In this document: positions 62,057 to 64,000 of the stretch, one piece after another | Numbering within the stretch: position 1 is the stretch's first letter | Layout of the letters: every line of letters starts with the position of its first letter | Assembly: GCF_049943125.1 (NCBI RefSeq) | Contig: NZ_CP188040.1 | Location: forward strand, 2,108,001-2,172,000 | Origin: JAEXZL01 sp049943125 | GTDB lineage: Bacteria > Bacillota > Clostridia > Clostridiales > Clostridiaceae | DNA: 64,000 nt | Direction of reading: 5' to 3' | Notes under the pieces: model-generated | The model's database searches: none | Seen by the model: only the letters and a program-made list of their open reading frames with translations | Told to the model about the DNA's origin: nothing | Translations under genes and position numbers: made by a program

Positions 62057-62843
62057 GCTAACAGATATTTGCAAGACCTTTAATGGTGGTACAATAAATG
62101 AAAGGATAGCTCTTCAGGGAGTAAATCTTACTCTGTCAGCAGGAGACTTCGTAACGGTTATCGGAGGCAATGGAGCAGGAAAATCCACCCTTCTTAATGC
62201 TGTAGCAGGTACCTTTTATGTAGACAGTGGAAAAATAACTATTGGAGAGCAGGAGGTAACAGGACTTCCTGAATATAAGAGGGCAAAGCTTCTAGGAAGG
62301 GTCTTTCAGGACCCCATGCTGGGCAGTGCAGCGGATATGTGGATTGAAGAAAATCTTGCTCTGGCTTATAGAAGAGGGGGGGCCCGTACCCTTCGCTGGG
62401 GGATATCTAAGAAGGAAAGGGAGCTTTATAAGAATCTTTTAAAGTCCTTGGACTTAGGCCTAGAGGATAGATTAACCACAAAGGTAGGCCTCCTGTCCGG
62501 TGGGCAGAGACAGGCACTAACCCTATTGATGGCGACCTTAAAAAAACCGAAGCTTCTCCTTCTGGATGAGCATACCGCTGCCTTAGATCCTAAAACAGCC
62601 TCCAAGGTTCTAGAAATATCTCAGAAGATAGTGGAGGAAAATAAGCTTACTACTCTTATGATAACTCATAATATGCATGATGCCATTGCCTATGGTAACA
62701 GGCTTATCATGATGGATGAGGGTAAGATAATTCTAGATATAAAAGGAGAACAGAAGAGAAAGCTTACGGTGGAGGAGCTTCTCCATAACTTTGAAAGAAC
62801 CAGCGGAAGGGTCTTTGATGATGATAGGGCTTTACTGGCATAG
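62049..62843 (+). CDS. ABC importer ATPase
   Basis: A 264-residue ATPase with Walker A IGGNGAGKSTLL, Q-loop RVFQDPMLG, signature LSGGQRQALTLLMA, Walker B LLLLDEHTAALDP and switch His in MITHNMHDA. The His in DEH (where DEP is common) is typical of this subfamily. AAGGGAGGGAAGGAG precedes the ATG inside the permease gene. It completes the T-box-controlled importer; a long hairpin terminator follows. Confidence 0.92.
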   Translation: MLKLTDICKTFNGGTINERIALQGVNLTLSAGDFVTVIGGNGAGKSTLLNAVAGTFYVDSGKITIGEQEVTGLPEYKRAKLLGRVFQDPMLGSAADMWIEENLALAYRRGGARTLRWGISKKERELYKNLLKSLDLGLEDRLTTKVGLLSGGQRQALTLLMATLKKPKLLLLDEHTAALDPKTASKVLEISQKIVEENKLTTLMITHNMHDAIAYGNRLIMMDEGKIILDIKGEQKRKLTVEELLHNFERTSGRVFDDDRALLA

Positions 62844-62858
62844 TGCTTAAAGAATAAG

Positions 62859-62900
62859 AAAGCAGAGCAAACAAAGAAATTTGTAATTGCTCTGCTTTGT
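62859..62900 (+). terminator. Terminator of the T-box importer operon
   Basis: AAAGCAGAGCAA (62859-62870) pairs perfectly with TTGCTCTGCTTT (62887-62898), with inner ACAAA/TTTGT. Confidence 0.88.
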
Positions 62901-63045
62901 CTATTTATATAAATATATTGGAGCTTAATGGAATTATCTGCTTAATTGCCATACTACTATGTTATAATTTTATTATGAGATTTTATTTTGCCCTGATAAG
63001 AAGTAGACTATTTAGAACTATTTTTATTATTAAAGAGGAGATTAT

Positions 63046-63900
63046 ATGAAGAAGGTTGACATAGACATAGGAAGAAAAATAATCATTGGCTCATTGGGAG
63101 TAAATGTACTTCAGATTGCCCTTATCCTTTTATTAATCATTAACAGTGGTTCCCCTGAGAATTTAAAAAGCTTCAGTGTACTGCTGTATATTTTAGCTCT
63201 AAGCCTGGCTATTAACAGCGCTTGCTCTATAGCAAGCCTATATTTTATTATGTATAACCGTGGAGAGAAGCAGGGGATGGTAGATACCATTAATCAGCTT
63301 CGGGAGCTCAACAAAACCATAAGAGCACAGAGACACGATTATTTAAATCATATTCAGGTGGTTTATGGGCTTTTAGAGCTTAAGGAGCCTGAGGAGGCCT
63401 TAAAATACATGGAGCCTGTGTACAAGGATATCATTAAGGTTAATAAGGCATTGAAGACCTCAGAGCCTGCAGTTAATGCACTTCTTCAGGCTAAGCTGGC
63501 TATCGCTGAGGAGAAGCACATAGATATGGAGCTTTCCATAACCTCGGAGCTTAAGGAGCTGCCTATTACCTCCTGGGAGCTTTGCAGAATCCTCGGAAAT
63601 ATACTGGATAATTCTATCTATGCCCTAGAGGAAATTAAAGCAGATAAAAAGCTCTATCTAGAAATTAATGAGGACATGGCAGGCTTTGGTTTTTCAATAG
63701 TTAATAATGGACCGAAAATTCCCGGGGAAATAATTGATGATATATTTAAAGAAGGCTTTACCACTAAAGGGAATAAGGGAGAAGGTATGGGACTTTACAT
63801 TGTAAAGGAGCTGCTAGATAATTATAAGGGTAAGCTGAAGGTAATTTCTGATGCGGGGCACACGGAGTTTAATGTATTTCTTCCCAGGAATACTCAGTAA
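63046..63900 (+). CDS. Sensor kinase, Spo0B/GHKL type
   Basis: A 284-residue kinase. Two or three membrane segments in the first 80 residues with no external sensing domain, a Spo0B-type phosphoacceptor helix (AQRHDYLNHIQVVYGLLEL, His95 or so) and a GHKL ATPase domain (LCRILGNILDNSIYALEE, GKGMGLY-type EGMGLYIVKELL). This arrangement fits CitA/DctS- or AgrC-related kinases. The ATG follows AAAGAGGAG. The sequence at the end of the window (ATAGGAG) is itself a ribosome site, so the next gene, perhaps the response regulator, starts just outside. Confidence 0.85.
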   Translation: MKKVDIDIGRKIIIGSLGVNVLQIALILLLIINSGSPENLKSFSVLLYILALSLAINSACSIASLYFIMYNRGEKQGMVDTINQLRELNKTIRAQRHDYLNHIQVVYGLLELKEPEEALKYMEPVYKDIIKVNKALKTSEPAVNALLQAKLAIAEEKHIDMELSITSELKELPITSWELCRILGNILDNSIYALEEIKADKKLYLEINEDMAGFGFSIVNNGPKIPGEIIDDIFKEGFTTKGNKGEGMGLYIVKELLDNYKGKLKVISDAGHTEFNVFLPRNTQ

Positions 63901-64000
63901 AAATGACATTTCAGCTTCTTAAATGTATAAATGGGAGAATATCTATTATATCTATCTATTGATCAAGCTATACTTGTATTATAGTAAGTGAATATAGGAG

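Overview
The window is AT-rich DNA from an anaerobic, spore-forming, flagellated Firmicute, most likely in or near Clostridiaceae. The support is a Csp/SleC spore-germination locus, a heme NO/O2-binding (H-NOX) chemoreceptor of the type known from anaerobic Clostridia and Thermoanaerobacter relatives, three tandem flagellins, a T-box leader, a fluoride riboswitch, strong AGGAGG-type ribosome sites and frequent TTG/GTG starts. The species cannot be named from the sequence. No rRNA, tRNA, prophage, insertion sequence or CRISPR array was seen.

Layout. 1-4.5 kb: the 5' part of a glutamine synthetase on the minus strand, murI, a small STAS-like protein, a cyclophilin, a DUF3783 protein and an XRE regulator. 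4.6-10 kb: germination locus, a tandem double subtilisin (CspBA-like) followed by the cortex hydrolase sleC. 10.2-22.4 kb: one long arginine operon, argGHCJBDF-carAB, behind two candidate ARG boxes 40 bp apart. 22.5-33.1 kb: mixed single genes, including an unknown cysteine-rich membrane protein, a GNAT acetyltransferase, a YajO-like aldo/keto reductase, an H-NOX/MCP fusion, two radical-SAM proteins, a fluoride-riboswitch-controlled cation/proton antiporter, a YkvI-like membrane protein and a lipoprotein.

33.2-43 kb: an orphan sugar-ABC ATPase (MsmX/UgpC type) with a CdaR/PucR-type regulator, a DUF368 (PopT-like) membrane protein, then a complete ABC importer (binding protein, ATPase, fused permease) followed by a YesM/YesN-type two-component system that probably controls it. 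43-48.6 kb (minus strand): pepD, an OPT oligopeptide transporter broken by a 4-bp tandem duplication, a PqqD-like protein, and a second pepD paralogue. 48.8-51.4 kb: vanY-type D,D-carboxypeptidase with an OmpR-type regulator and kinase. 51.4-52.8 kb: small accessory genes. 53-58 kb: three tandem flagellin genes, each with the same promoter-like element and the same double-hairpin CsrA-type leader, then a glycosyltransferase that may modify flagellin. 58-64 kb: a small surface-type protein, an RlmI-like rRNA methyltransferase, a T-box leader driving a three-gene ABC importer of the TrpXYZ type, and a GHKL sensor kinase whose partner lies beyond the window.

The strongest observations are: (i) the three flagellin leaders, each with two hairpins presenting GGA in a hexaloop, the second holding the Shine-Dalgarno sequence; (ii) the double-protease germination protein, with two apparently complete catalytic triads joined by a Gln/Pro-rich linker; (iii) the H-NOX receptor that keeps every residue of the oxygen-binding network at the same residue numbers as the Caldanaerobacter protein; (iv) the OPT transporter frameshift by an exact 4-bp duplication; and (v) the fluoride riboswitch whose P1 stem competes with a terminator.
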